NCBI GenBank assembly: GCA_964236445.1
Contig: CAXSDR010000076.1
Coordinates: forward strand, 1 to 19,201
Reading direction: 5' to 3'
From: CAXSDR01 sp964236445
GTDB lineage: Bacteria > Actinomycetota > Actinomycetes > Motilibacterales > Motilibacteraceae
DNA: 19,201 bases
This document shows, in pieces, positions 6,809 through 14,593 of the stretch (position 1 is the stretch's first letter; each line of letters opens with the position of its first letter). A program made the translations under genes and the position numbers. A model generated the notes under the pieces. The model searched no databases. It saw only the letters and a list, made by a program, of their open reading frames with translations, and was not told the origin of the DNA.

Positions 6809-7957
6809 TCATTCCACGGCACGACCGCGGTTCTCGTCGGAGCGGCCAGTGCTTCGAGGCTCTGCCGTGAGACGCAAGGACGGCGTGGACTTGGCCAGGG
6901 ACGATGTTGTTGGCTCATTTCCGTGACATCCCATGTGCCCTGTTGATCCGATGTCTGGTTCGACCGACTCCGGAGGCACCCTGGACAGCCGCGCGTCGCG
7001 ACGTTGCTCGACCCGACTGATGAGCTGGGCCTTCCGCAGCCGGGCGCGTACGCCGGTCGCGGCGCACGCAATGACTGCCACGCCGCCGCCGACGGTGCTC
7101 CAGGTGAGCTGTTCACCGAGGAGCCACGCCGCCCAGCAGATGCTCATCACCGGTTGGGCCAGCTGAATCTGGCTCACTTGCGTCATCGGGCCGATAGCGA
7201 GACCGCGATACCAGGCGAAGAAACCGAGGAACATGCTGACAGCGCCCAGATAGCCGAACGCCGCCCACTGCGTCGCTGTGCCGTGCGGAAATTGGCGCCA
7301 CATCGAGATGCCTGTCAGTGTGAGCATGAGCGGGAACGAGATGACGAGGGCCCAGGAAACGGTCTGCCATGCGCCGAGCTCGCGAGCTAGGATTCCACCT
7401 TCTGTATAACCGGTGGCGGCTGCGACAACAGCGCCGAAGAGGAGCAGGTCGGCCCCGTGCAGTCCACCGAGATCGTTGCCCTGAAGGACTGCGAACACCA
7501 CCGCACTCGCGGCGCCAATGATCGCCATGAGCCAGAACTGCGCCGGAGGACGTTCATGGCCGCGTAATGCGGCCACGACAGCGGTCGCGGCTGGCAGCAA
7601 AGCGATGATGACCGCCCCGTGGTTCGCGGGAACGCCCGTGAGTGCGAAAGCTGTCAGCATCGGGAAGCCCACGACAACGCCGGCCGCCACCACCGCTAGC
7701 CGGGCCCACTGATCGCCACGGGGCGGATGCTGCTTCGTGGTGACCAGTGCGGCCGTTGCCAGCACTGCGGCAATGACGGCCCGGCCGGCTCCGACGAACA
7801 ACGGGGGCATCGTGTTGCCGTGCACAGCGACCCGAGTGAAAGGAACAGTGAAGGAAAAGGCTGTCACGCCGGCCAAAGCCCACCAGAGTCCGCGCCCGCC
7901 GTATGGGACTGGTAGCGGTCGGGCATGTGCCGAGGTAGCGCTACTGTGCTCTGTCAT
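6809..7957 (-). CDS. EamA/DMT family transporter
   Basis: A drug/metabolite-transporter superfamily protein (382 aa) with two EamA repeats (about 24-160 and 170-305), about ten transmembrane helices, probably an exporter of an amino acid, cofactor or toxic metabolite. Features include the conserved PF..R near TM1 (about 39-42), LLP after TM4 (120-122) and the second-repeat signature QLAQPV.S.CWAAWLLGE at 265-282. Residues 311-382 form an unusual hydrophilic, Ser/Arg/Glu-rich tail beyond the usual family end. The open frame extends 71 codons upstream into the divergent gene, but ATG 7957 gives the normal N terminus. This start overlaps the mocR start by two bases, and no Shine-Dalgarno is available. 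The divergent MocR protein probably regulates it. Confidence 0.9.
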   Translation of the reverse strand: MTEHSSATSAHARPLPVPYGGRGLWWALAGVTAFSFTVPFTRVAVHGNTMPPLFVGAGRAVIAAVLATAALVTTKQHPPRGDQWARLAVVAAGVVVGFPMLTAFALTGVPANHGAVIIALLPAATAVVAALRGHERPPAQFWLMAIIGAASAVVFAVLQGNDLGGLHGADLLLFGAVVAAATGYTEGGILARELGAWQTVSWALVISFPLMLTLTGISMWRQFPHGTATQWAAFGYLGAVSMFLGFFAWYRGLAIGPMTQVSQIQLAQPVMSICWAAWLLGEQLTWSTVGGGVAVIACAATGVRARLRKAQLISRVEQRRDARLSRVPPESVEPDIGSTGHMGCHGNEPTTSSLAKSTPSLRLTAEPRSTGRSDENRGRAVE

Positions 7958-7975
7958 GGCAAACGATAGCAGTAG
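7941..7975. promoter_or_regulatory. Overlapping divergent leaderless promoters and inverted repeat of exporter/mocR
   Basis: The two start codons share CATG (7955-7958). Toward mocR, TACTGT (7942-7947) lies eight bases before its ATG. Toward the exporter, an extended -10, TGC then TATCGT (7968-7963), lies five bases before its ATG. Both fit leaderless transcription. The same DNA contains an inverted repeat, CTACTG (7941-7946) and CAGTAG (7970-7975), almost centred on the start codons, which is a candidate operator. No convincing -35 hexamers were found. Confidence 0.42.
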
Positions 7976-9368
7976 GCGAATCGTCGAAGGCCTCACAGCG
8001 TGGATAGCGACGGCACCCCCCGACGCCAGGTTGCCCTCCACTCGTGCGCTAGTAGCGCAGCACGGTGTTAGTCCCGTGACGGTCCAGAAGGCAATGCGCA
8101 GGTTGGCAGCGCTCGGGATGATCGAAAGCCGTCCTGGGGCCGGCACGTTCGTACGCGCGGTGCGCACCACCCAGCCCCACGACTACGACTGGCAGACAGG
8201 TGCACTCGGTTCGCCGTCGAACCGATCCTCGCAGGTGTCGACAGCCCTGCGGATCGCGCCGAACGATGTGATGGCGCTACATTCTGGCTACCCGGACCGC
8301 GAACTCCTTCCCGAGCGTCTCGTCGGGGCGGCGTTCGGTCGAGCAGCGCGTAGCGCGGCGACCGTCACGCGACCGCCGGCCGCGGGAACTCCCGAACTCC
8401 AGGCATGGTTCGCCACCGAACTCGGCAGGTTCACCCCTGTCGGCATCTCGCCACCGACTGCAAGAGACGTCGTGGTCCTTCCTGGAAGCCAGAGCGGGCT
8501 CGGCGTGGTCTTCAGTGCCCTCGTGGGAGCTGGCCGGCCCCTACTCGTGGAGTCGCCCACCTATTGGGGCGCCCTTCTCGCAGCGAATCAGGCGAACGTG
8601 AAGGTCATCCCCGTGTCCAGCGGCTTCAATGGGCCGGATCCGTCGGACGTTGCGCGCGCATTCGCCCAGACCGGCGCCCGCGCGTTCTATGCTCAGCCCA
8701 ACTTCGCCAGCCCCACCGGCGCCCAGTGGTCGCCCGCCTTGGGGGGCAAGGTGCTCGACATCATCCGCGAGAACCGGGCCTTCCTCGTGGAAGACGACTG
8801 GGCTCACGACTTCGGGATTCACACCGAGTCACGCCCCCTCGCCGCCCATGACGACGCGGGTCACGTCGTCTATCTCCGCTCCCTATCAAAAAGCGTGTCG
8901 CCCGCTGTGCGGGTTGCCGCTGTCGTGGCCCGCGGCCCTGCCCGCGACCGCATACTTGCGGTTGCTCAGGGGGTGTCGATGTATGTCAGTGGCTTGTTGC
9001 AGACCGTAGCCTTGGACGTAGTCACGCAGCCCTCCTGGCGAAGCCATCTCCGCAGCCTCCGACACCACCTGGAAGCGAGACGTGATCTCCTCATCCATTC
9101 TCTTGGAGAACATGCCCCGTCAACCTATCTGGAAGGCGTACCCAAAGGGGGACTCAACCTATGGGTGCGACTCCCGCACGGCACCGATCTCCCTACGCTC
9201 GTGCGCGACTGCGAAGCCGCAGGCGTCATAGTTGCACCTGGGGACGAGTGGTTCCCCGCGGAGGCCACCGGACCCTACCTCCGCTTGAACTATGCAGGAC
9301 CCAACCCCGGATCCTTTCCCGAAAGTGCCCGCATCATCGGCCGAACCCTGGGGCAGCGTCGATCATGA
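7956..9368 (+). CDS. MocR-type GntR/aminotransferase transcriptional regulator
   Basis: A 470-aa MocR/PdxR-like regulator: an N-terminal GntR winged helix (about 7-68, LPSTRALVAQ then VTVQKAMRRLAALGMI and the wing GAGTFV) fused to a fold-type I aminotransferase-like domain (about 100-465). The PLP-binding lysine is K312 in LRSLSKS. The Asp that contacts the pyridine nitrogen is in VEDDW (D280/D281), where Trp replaces the more usual Tyr, and N249 of QPNFASPTG is the cofactor-binding Asn. Such proteins sense PLP or an amino compound and usually act on a neighbouring gene; here the divergent EamA exporter is the obvious target (inference). The ATG at 7956 overlaps the exporter's start and has no Shine-Dalgarno. 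A hairpin follows the stop. Confidence 0.92.
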   Translation: MANDSSRRIVEGLTAWIATAPPDARLPSTRALVAQHGVSPVTVQKAMRRLAALGMIESRPGAGTFVRAVRTTQPHDYDWQTGALGSPSNRSSQVSTALRIAPNDVMALHSGYPDRELLPERLVGAAFGRAARSAATVTRPPAAGTPELQAWFATELGRFTPVGISPPTARDVVVLPGSQSGLGVVFSALVGAGRPLLVESPTYWGALLAANQANVKVIPVSSGFNGPDPSDVARAFAQTGARAFYAQPNFASPTGAQWSPALGGKVLDIIRENRAFLVEDDWAHDFGIHTESRPLAAHDDAGHVVYLRSLSKSVSPAVRVAAVVARGPARDRILAVAQGVSMYVSGLLQTVALDVVTQPSWRSHLRSLRHHLEARRDLLIHSLGEHAPSTYLEGVPKGGLNLWVRLPHGTDLPTLVRDCEAAGVIVAPGDEWFPAEATGPYLRLNYAGPNPGSFPESARIIGRTLGQRRS

Positions 9369-9397
9369 CGAGCGTTGCGTGTCCTGGTGCTGGTCGC

Positions 9398-9432
9398 GAT
9401 GGGGCGCATGGCGTAAGCCTTATCGCCCCGTC
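9398..9432. terminator. Bidirectional terminator between mocR and the ABC transporter
   Basis: GATGGGGCG (9398-9406) pairs with CGCCCCGTC (9424-9432) over nine positions with one G-U wobble. Inside is a small GGC/GCC stem capped by GTAA. It lies in the 65-bp gap between two convergent stop codons (TGA at 9366-9368 and TGA at 9436-9434), so it probably serves both genes. No T-tract is present. Confidence 0.55.
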
Positions 9433-9433
9433 G

Positions 9434-11434
9434 TCATGCGTGCAGCTGCACCTTGCCAGGAGGCACTTGGCCGTTGTCCGTAGGGTTGACTGCGAGCACC
9501 CGCCCGTCGACGAGTCGCATGCCATCGGCGCAGCGGGCCTCGACCAGCCCACCGCCGAACTGCTGCTGGAAAAGCTTGGCATAGAGCCCGTTGCGGGCGA
9601 GCAGCTCCGTGTGGGTGCCCTGCTCGACGACTCGCCCGGCGTCGACGGCGAAGATGACGTCAGCGGCTTCGATGGTCGACAGCCGGTGCGCAATCGCGAT
9701 TGTCGTGCGACCGCTCATCAACGGGGTGAGCGCCGCCTGAACCTGACGTTCGCTGACGGTGTCCAAGGCCGAGGTGGCTTCGTCCAGGACGAGCACACGA
9801 GGGTTCTTCAGCAAGACGCGGGCAATGGCAAGTCGTTGCTTCTCGCCGCCGGAGAGCCGGTAGCCCCGCTCACCCACGACGGTGTCGTAGCCGTTCTCCA
9901 GTTCCATGATCCGGTCGTGGATGAACGCTGCCCTGGCGGCCGTCTCGACCTCGCTCTCGCTGGCATCGGGTCGGCCGTAGGCGATGTTGTCGCGGACGGT
10001 CGCGTGGAACAGGTAGCTCTCCTGGGTGACCATTCCTACCGTGTCGGCAAGCGTCGCAAGCGAGAGGTCACGCACGTCGTGGCCGTCTATCAGCACTGCG
10101 CCCGTCGTGACGTCGTACAAGCGCGGTATGAGGTAGCTGATGGTTGTCTTGCCGGCGCCGCTGGGGCCGACGATAGCTGCCAGCTGGCCGGCTTCGACCT
10201 GCAGGCCCAGCCCCTTCAGCGCCCAGCTCCGTGGGCGCGGTTCGCCAGCGTCTGGCTCCGCCTCGTAGGAGAACCAGACATCATCGAGCTGCACCTGCCC
10301 GCGTACTTCATCGGGGTCCAGAACGACCGGATGCGGTGGGTCGACGATCTCGGGACGCAGGTCGAGGTAGGCAAACACCCTGGCGAACAACGCAAGTGAG
10401 CTGGAGATCTCGGTGGACGTCTGCAACAGCTGGCCGATAGGCATGAACAGCCGAGTCTGCAGCGTGGTGAAAGCGACCAGCGTGCCGGCAGTGACCGCGC
10501 CACCACCGCGCAGCTGCAGGCCGGCAACGAAGTAGACGAAGACCGGAGTGATGGAGAAGAACGTGGAGACGACGGCGAAGAACCCTCGACCCACCAGCTG
10601 TTGACGCACCTGAAGCTGCGCGAGAATGACATTCTGCTCGCGGTAGCGCGCGGCGTCGCGGTCCTGCCGGCCGTATGCCTTGGCCAACAGGACACCTGAC
10701 ACCGACAGCGATTCCTGGGTGATAGCGCTCATCTCGGCCAGCGCCCCCTGGGTCGCGCCGGTGATGGTGCGCCTCACCCGACCGACCCGACCGGTCAGCC
10801 AGACGAACACCGGAAGCAGAAGGAGCGACAGCAGGGTCAGCTGCCAGCTGAGCACGAGCATGGCGATCAGGGTCGAGAGCAGTGTCACCACGTTGCCGAG
10901 CACTGAGCTCGCCGTATCAGTGATGACTGTCTGCAGACCGTTGACATCGTTGGACAAGCGGCTCTGGATCTCACCGGTCCGGGTGCCGGTGAAGAAGCGC
11001 AACGACAAGGACTGCAGATGGCTGAACAAGCCAGCGCGCAGATCGCGCATGACGCCTTGTCCGATGTTGTTGGTCAGGTAGGTCTGGTAGACGCCGAGGG
11101 CGCTCGCCAGCACCGGCACAGCGATCATGGCCGAGCACAAAGCGACCAGCAGTCCAAGGCGTGGGCCACCTGCCACGAACAGCGCCCGATCGAACACGAC
11201 CTTGACCAGCAGTGGGCTCGCGACGCCGAGCCCGCTCGCGGCCACGATGAGGACGCCGACGGCCAGCACGGGTCGCCGGTAGGCCGCGAACAATCCCACG
11301 ACCCGGCGCAACAGCGCCCGATCCGAGACGGTTTCGCGCACCGCGGCCCTGGCTTCGCCAAGACCGACCCCGCTCCCAGCACGGCCGCCTCCGGCGCTCC
11401 GGCCGCCTCGGCCTTCTGGGCCCTGGACCGTCAT
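9434..11434 (-). CDS. ABC exporter, fused permease and ATPase
   Basis: A 666-aa half-transporter of the type IV exporter (MsbA/LmrA-like) class that should act as a homodimer or heterodimer in the cytoplasmic membrane. After a Gly-rich hydrophilic leader (1-35) come six transmembrane helices (about 55-335) and a nucleotide-binding domain (380-625). The NBD is intact: Walker A GPSGAGKTT (423-431, K429), Q-loop Q471, signature LSGGE (527-531), Walker B VLVLDE (547-552, E552 catalytic) and switch His583. A tail of about 40 residues follows. Its ATG overlaps the stop of the upstream hydrolase (ATGA), so the pair is translationally coupled. Only one half-transporter gene is present, favouring a homodimer. 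The substrate is unknown; export of lipids, drugs or a product of the linked hydrolase are possibilities. Confidence 0.93.
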   Translation of the reverse strand: MTVQGPEGRGGRSAGGGRAGSGVGLGEARAAVRETVSDRALLRRVVGLFAAYRRPVLAVGVLIVAASGLGVASPLLVKVVFDRALFVAGGPRLGLLVALCSAMIAVPVLASALGVYQTYLTNNIGQGVMRDLRAGLFSHLQSLSLRFFTGTRTGEIQSRLSNDVNGLQTVITDTASSVLGNVVTLLSTLIAMLVLSWQLTLLSLLLLPVFVWLTGRVGRVRRTITGATQGALAEMSAITQESLSVSGVLLAKAYGRQDRDAARYREQNVILAQLQVRQQLVGRGFFAVVSTFFSITPVFVYFVAGLQLRGGGAVTAGTLVAFTTLQTRLFMPIGQLLQTSTEISSSLALFARVFAYLDLRPEIVDPPHPVVLDPDEVRGQVQLDDVWFSYEAEPDAGEPRPRSWALKGLGLQVEAGQLAAIVGPSGAGKTTISYLIPRLYDVTTGAVLIDGHDVRDLSLATLADTVGMVTQESYLFHATVRDNIAYGRPDASESEVETAARAAFIHDRIMELENGYDTVVGERGYRLSGGEKQRLAIARVLLKNPRVLVLDEATSALDTVSERQVQAALTPLMSGRTTIAIAHRLSTIEAADVIFAVDAGRVVEQGTHTELLARNGLYAKLFQQQFGGGLVEARCADGMRLVDGRVLAVNPTDNGQVPPGKVQLHA

Positions 11435-12336
11435 GAAAGAAACTCCAGCAGCAGGTCGGTGAGCAGGCCGGGTTGTTCATCTGCGAGCCAGTGGCCGGCA
11501 CCCGGCACCACGACGCCGCGGACGACCTCGGCGACCTGTTCCATCGATTGCTGCACATGCCCGGCGACGCTGCGGGCACCACCGACTGCCAGGACGGGCA
11601 TCGTCAACTTGCTGCCGGCGTCCGAGCGGTTGTCGTCGGCATCGGTCCAGGTCGCGGCGAAGTAGCGGATCATCGCCCGCAGCGCGCCGGGCTTGGAAAG
11701 CTCTCGTGCATAGTGGGCCCAGTCGGAGTCGCTGACGGCGTTCGGGTTGTCGCTGCCGTGGTTGAAGTACCAGGCGAGCAGGTCGCGTTCCCTACCGGTG
11801 AACAGTCGCTCCGCCATGTCGGGCGCGCTGGCGAAGAACGCGAGCTGCCAGTTCTCCGCACCAGCTGTCGGGACCATGGACTGCTCCAAGCCGAACCCTG
11901 CGAGCGCGAACTCCAGAACGGCGAGGCGTCGGACCTGTTCCCGGTGCGCTGCAGCGTAGGCGTAGGCGACGCCGCCCCCTTGGTCGTAGCCGACGACCGC
12001 GACATCTTGCGTGGCGTCGAGGTGCTCGAGCAGCTGATGTACGTCGGCGGCCATGCTGCGTTTGTCATAGCCGGTTTCGGTCACCTCGGTCCCACCGGCG
12101 CCGCGTAGGTCCGGAACTATGACGGTGTGGTGCCGAGCCAGCGCGGGAATCACGGGCCGCCACATGTGCGAATGCTGGGGCACACCATGCAACAGGACCA
12201 CCGAGGGTCCGCGGCCGGCGCTGAGATAGTGCATCCGCAGACGCGCCAGCTCCACGGTGTGACTGACAATGGCGGGCGGTTCGAGCGCCGAGGGGCGGGA
12301 GGCAGCCTCAGTGGTGCCGGAAGGGCCTGTGCTCAT
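11431..12336 (-). CDS. Alpha/beta hydrolase, epoxide-hydrolase-like with Asp nucleophile
   Basis: A 301-aa cytoplasmic alpha/beta-hydrolase. The nucleophile elbow is VGYDQGG with Asp118, the signature of the epoxide hydrolase / haloacetate dehalogenase branch rather than a serine esterase. HGVP at 50-53 gives the oxyanion-hole motif and His282 (GAGHWLADEQP) the catalytic base. The usual acid after strand 7 is not obvious (GGARSVAG), so Glu142 after strand 6 may serve. The residue after Asp118 is Gln, not the Trp of haloalkane dehalogenases, which argues against that activity. The frame extends upstream, but ATG 12336, preceded by a GGGAAAGG purine run, fits the family length. It overlaps the ABC exporter by four bases. 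The 255 bp upstream (12337-12591) holds no recognisable gene and probably contains the operon promoter. Confidence 0.88.
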   Translation of the reverse strand: MSTGPSGTTEAASRPSALEPPAIVSHTVELARLRMHYLSAGRGPSVVLLHGVPQHSHMWRPVIPALARHHTVIVPDLRGAGGTEVTETGYDKRSMAADVHQLLEHLDATQDVAVVGYDQGGGVAYAYAAAHREQVRRLAVLEFALAGFGLEQSMVPTAGAENWQLAFFASAPDMAERLFTGRERDLLAWYFNHGSDNPNAVSDSDWAHYARELSKPGALRAMIRYFAATWTDADDNRSDAGSKLTMPVLAVGGARSVAGHVQQSMEQVAEVVRGVVVPGAGHWLADEQPGLLTDLLLEFLS

Positions 12337-12591
12337 GGACGCAGCCTTTCCCGGGGCCCGTCGCCGAACCCCGCGCCCGACCCGCCCGAGCAGCGCCCGA
12401 CCTGAGTGCCGGCTCCTGCGCGCTCGGCGCGCAGCGAGCCACAACGGCGCGACCGGCCGCTTGCTCAGATATGGACTGAAGTCGCGGTCCGCTTCATGCG
12501 GGCGCTGCACGTCAGTGCTTCGAGGCCGGCGCACCCCGGTGCCGAACAGACGCGGTTCCCGCTCGCGGCCGCGCTGTTGCCGGCTAGGACA

Positions 12592-13320
12592 TCAGTCGAT
12601 GCGGCGAGGTTCGACGCCGGTCTCCACGACCGAGCCGTCGTCCTGCCGCTCGATCCGGTAGGCCGCGACGCTGCCCCGATCGGCGACGGCCTCGGCGAGC
12701 TCCGTGCCTCGATAGACGAGCCCCACGCCGTCGTCGGTCGCATACGACAGCGGCAGCGTGCCGGCGGCGACGAGCTCGTGCAGCAAGGGCCTGCGCTGCT
12801 CCTCGCTGTTGTAGTGGACCCCGTTGCCGAAGGGGACGAGCGCGAGTCCGTTCGTGACCGGCCGCAGATCGGGGCCGAAGGAGTCGGTCGTGCCGCCGAT
12901 GTGCCAGCAGAGCGAGCCGGCGCTGACGCCACCGAGCACGACTCCCGCCGCCCACGCCACACGCATGGCGTCGCCGAGGCCGTGCAGCTGCCACATGGCC
13001 AAGAGCCCGGCGACGCTGCCGCCGTCGACCCAGACCATGTCCTGGGCCAGCAGGTGATCGGTCATGTCGTCGACGTTCGGCATGGGGAAGAGCGCGAGGT
13101 CGGTGATGTCGTAGTCCGTGCCCTGGAACGCCTCACGCACCATCTGCCGGCGGTGGAGCTGGTCTCCGCCCGCGGTGGCGACGAAGCACAGTTGCGGACG
13201 GCGCGGCCGACCGGCCAGGTCGCGCATGTGGTTGAACACGGGTCCGGGCGCGATCGAGGTGCGTACGCCTGCCTGGAACCCCATCGAGGTGGCGACGATC
13301 GTGGGCTCACTGGCGGCCAT
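12592..13320 (-). CDS. Peptidase E-like protein (family S51)
   Basis: A 242-aa member of the S51 / class I glutamine-amidotransferase-like superfamily, related to alpha-aspartyl dipeptidase PepE and cyanophycinase. The nucleophile elbow is GGVSAGS with Ser133, and His169 in GVHYNSEEQRRP is the probable base. The N-terminal strand and the MVWVDGGSVAGLL segment (95-107) are typical of the family, where an oxyanion-forming Gly-Gly follows strand 4. Its ATG lies inside the end of the FAD oxidoreductase gene (14-bp overlap), so the two form one transcription unit. The substrate is unproven; cleavage of Asp-X dipeptides is the family activity. No signal peptide is seen, so it should act in the cytoplasm. 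Confidence 0.88.
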   Translation of the reverse strand: MAASEPTIVATSMGFQAGVRTSIAPGPVFNHMRDLAGRPRRPQLCFVATAGGDQLHRRQMVREAFQGTDYDITDLALFPMPNVDDMTDHLLAQDMVWVDGGSVAGLLAMWQLHGLGDAMRVAWAAGVVLGGVSAGSLCWHIGGTTDSFGPDLRPVTNGLALVPFGNGVHYNSEEQRRPLLHELVAAGTLPLSYATDDGVGLVYRGTELAEAVADRGSVAAYRIERQDDGSVVETGVEPRRID

Positions 13321-14524
13321 GGAGCTCCTTCAGGACGGCGTGGGCGGCGCGGCGACCGGAGACCATCGCGCCCTGGATCGATGCGGTGTCGCGCCAGTCG
13401 CCGGCCACGAAGACGCCATCGCCTAGAGAGACAGGTCGTCGCAGGTCGAGCGGTGGCAGCATCGCCGGCAGTGCGTGAGGCAGCGGGTAGGTGCTCACGT
13501 GTTCCCACCGCGCCGTCGAGCACCCGTAGATCGTCGCGAGATGACGGCGTACGTCTGCCTCGTCGCGTCTCGCCTCCTCGGACGAGCCAGCTCCGAGAAC
13601 CGTGGAGCTGACGAGATGACGACCGGGGGCATAGGTGGCTGCGGCGTTGCTGAGCACCACCGTGTTGACCACCGGGCCGCGCCGCTCGCCGTCCACGTGC
13701 AGCGCGGGCAGGGAGCTCGGCGCGTGGTCCGCGAGGTGGTAGTAGGTGGTGAGCGCGTTCATCGCAGGCTCGGGTAGTCCCGAGATGCGTGCACCCGTCA
13801 GGGGGTCGGTCGCGATGACGACGGCTGCGGCCGTCCGGCGGGCCGTGGAGATGTCCAGGATGCGCTCGCCGAGGCGCACCGTGCCGGGGGACAGCCGCGC
13901 GGCCAGCTGGTCGGGGATGGCCTGCATACCCGTCGCGGGCAGGCTCGGCGTGCCCAGGACGAACGCGCGGACCACAAGGTCGCAGAACCTGCGGGAGGTG
14001 CGCAGCTGGTCCTCACCGAACACACCGGTGAGAAAAGGCCGCAGGACCCGCTCGAGGAGGGGACCGTCGAGCGCGCGTTCGGCGAAGGCCTGGGCCGTCG
14101 TGGTGTCAGGAGCGAGCAGCTGCTCTCCCACGCGCCCATAGCCCTGCTGCAGCGCATAGGCGGCGAACCGCGCCTTCGCCAGCGGCGACCCGACCGGTGC
14201 CCGAAGCGAGCAGAGAGCCCAGTGCGGCAGGCGAAGCGGGTCCCCGACGTGATGCCGCCGCGCGCCGAGCGCGACCACGACGCCGGGGGAGAGCGGACAC
14301 AGGTCGAGGGAGCGATGGTCGAGCATGCGGGCCGCCTCGGGATAGGCGGGGTTGTGCAGCTGGAAGCCGCGATCGAGCGTCAACCCGTCATGGCGGTCGC
14401 TTCGGACGCGCCCACCGACACCGTCGGAGGCCTCGCACACCGTGACGTCGAGTCCGGTCGACTGCAGGTGCAGAGCGGCGCACAGGCCCGCAAGGCCGGC
14501 ACCTACGACGAGGACATCGGTCAT
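13307..14524 (-). CDS. FAD-dependent amine oxidase / phytoene-desaturase-like oxidoreductase
   Basis: A 405-aa flavoprotein. The N terminus has the Rossmann FAD motif VVGAGLAGL (6-14), followed by an acidic strand end (E31) and GGRVRSD (37-43), the amine oxidase / phytoene desaturase signature. The C terminus has the second FAD motif, VFVAGDWRDTASIQGAMVSG. The substrate domain is not diagnostic; candidates include carotenoid, porphyrin or amine oxidation. The frame stays open 207 codons upstream across the divergent kinase gene, but ATG 14524 starts directly at the FAD fold. No Shine-Dalgarno is visible; TAGCGT lies seven bases upstream, suggesting a leaderless transcript. The gene overlaps the S51 peptidase by 14 bp, and the kinase-like gene starts divergently 70 bp away. 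Confidence 0.9.
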   Translation of the reverse strand: MTDVLVVGAGLAGLCAALHLQSTGLDVTVCEASDGVGGRVRSDRHDGLTLDRGFQLHNPAYPEAARMLDHRSLDLCPLSPGVVVALGARRHHVGDPLRLPHWALCSLRAPVGSPLAKARFAAYALQQGYGRVGEQLLAPDTTTAQAFAERALDGPLLERVLRPFLTGVFGEDQLRTSRRFCDLVVRAFVLGTPSLPATGMQAIPDQLAARLSPGTVRLGERILDISTARRTAAAVVIATDPLTGARISGLPEPAMNALTTYYHLADHAPSSLPALHVDGERRGPVVNTVVLSNAAATYAPGRHLVSSTVLGAGSSEEARRDEADVRRHLATIYGCSTARWEHVSTYPLPHALPAMLPPLDLRRPVSLGDGVFVAGDWRDTASIQGAMVSGRRAAHAVLKELHGRQ

Positions 14525-14531
14525 CGGGCGC

Positions 14532-14564
14532 ACGCTACCCGCTCCTGTGGATGACGCCAGCGGG
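14532..14564. promoter_or_regulatory. Divergent control region of FAD oxidoreductase and kinase-like gene
   Basis: The 69-bp gap holds a minus-strand TAGCGT (14537-14532), seven bases before the oxidoreductase ATG, as a candidate leaderless -10. It also holds a 6-bp inverted repeat, CCCGCT (14538-14543) with AGCGGG (14559-14564), as a possible operator. Neither has further support, and no clear plus-strand promoter was found. Confidence 0.28.
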
Positions 14565-14593
14565 AGGCGGCACGCCACGAGCATCCTGTCGCC

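Noticed and set aside
9161..10399. 412-codon plus-strand frame across the mocR end and ABC transporter
   Set aside because: Shadow of the ABC ATPase; it would overlap the mocR C terminus and the inter-gene hairpin and shows no recognisable domain.
11431..12336. Haloalkane dehalogenase identity for the alpha/beta hydrolase
   Set aside because: The nucleophile is Asp, but the next residue is Gln instead of the halide-binding Trp, so only the broader epoxide-hydrolase-like class can be supported.
12337..12591. Possible gene between the hydrolase and the S51 peptidase
   Set aside because: Several open frames exist but all are short or Arg-rich shadows with no motif or Shine-Dalgarno; it is more likely the promoter region of the hydrolase-ABC operon.
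12406..13611. 401-codon plus-strand frame over the S51 peptidase
   Set aside because: Composition is Arg/Val/Asp-rich as expected for antisense of a high-GC gene; the peptidase frame has an intact nucleophile elbow.
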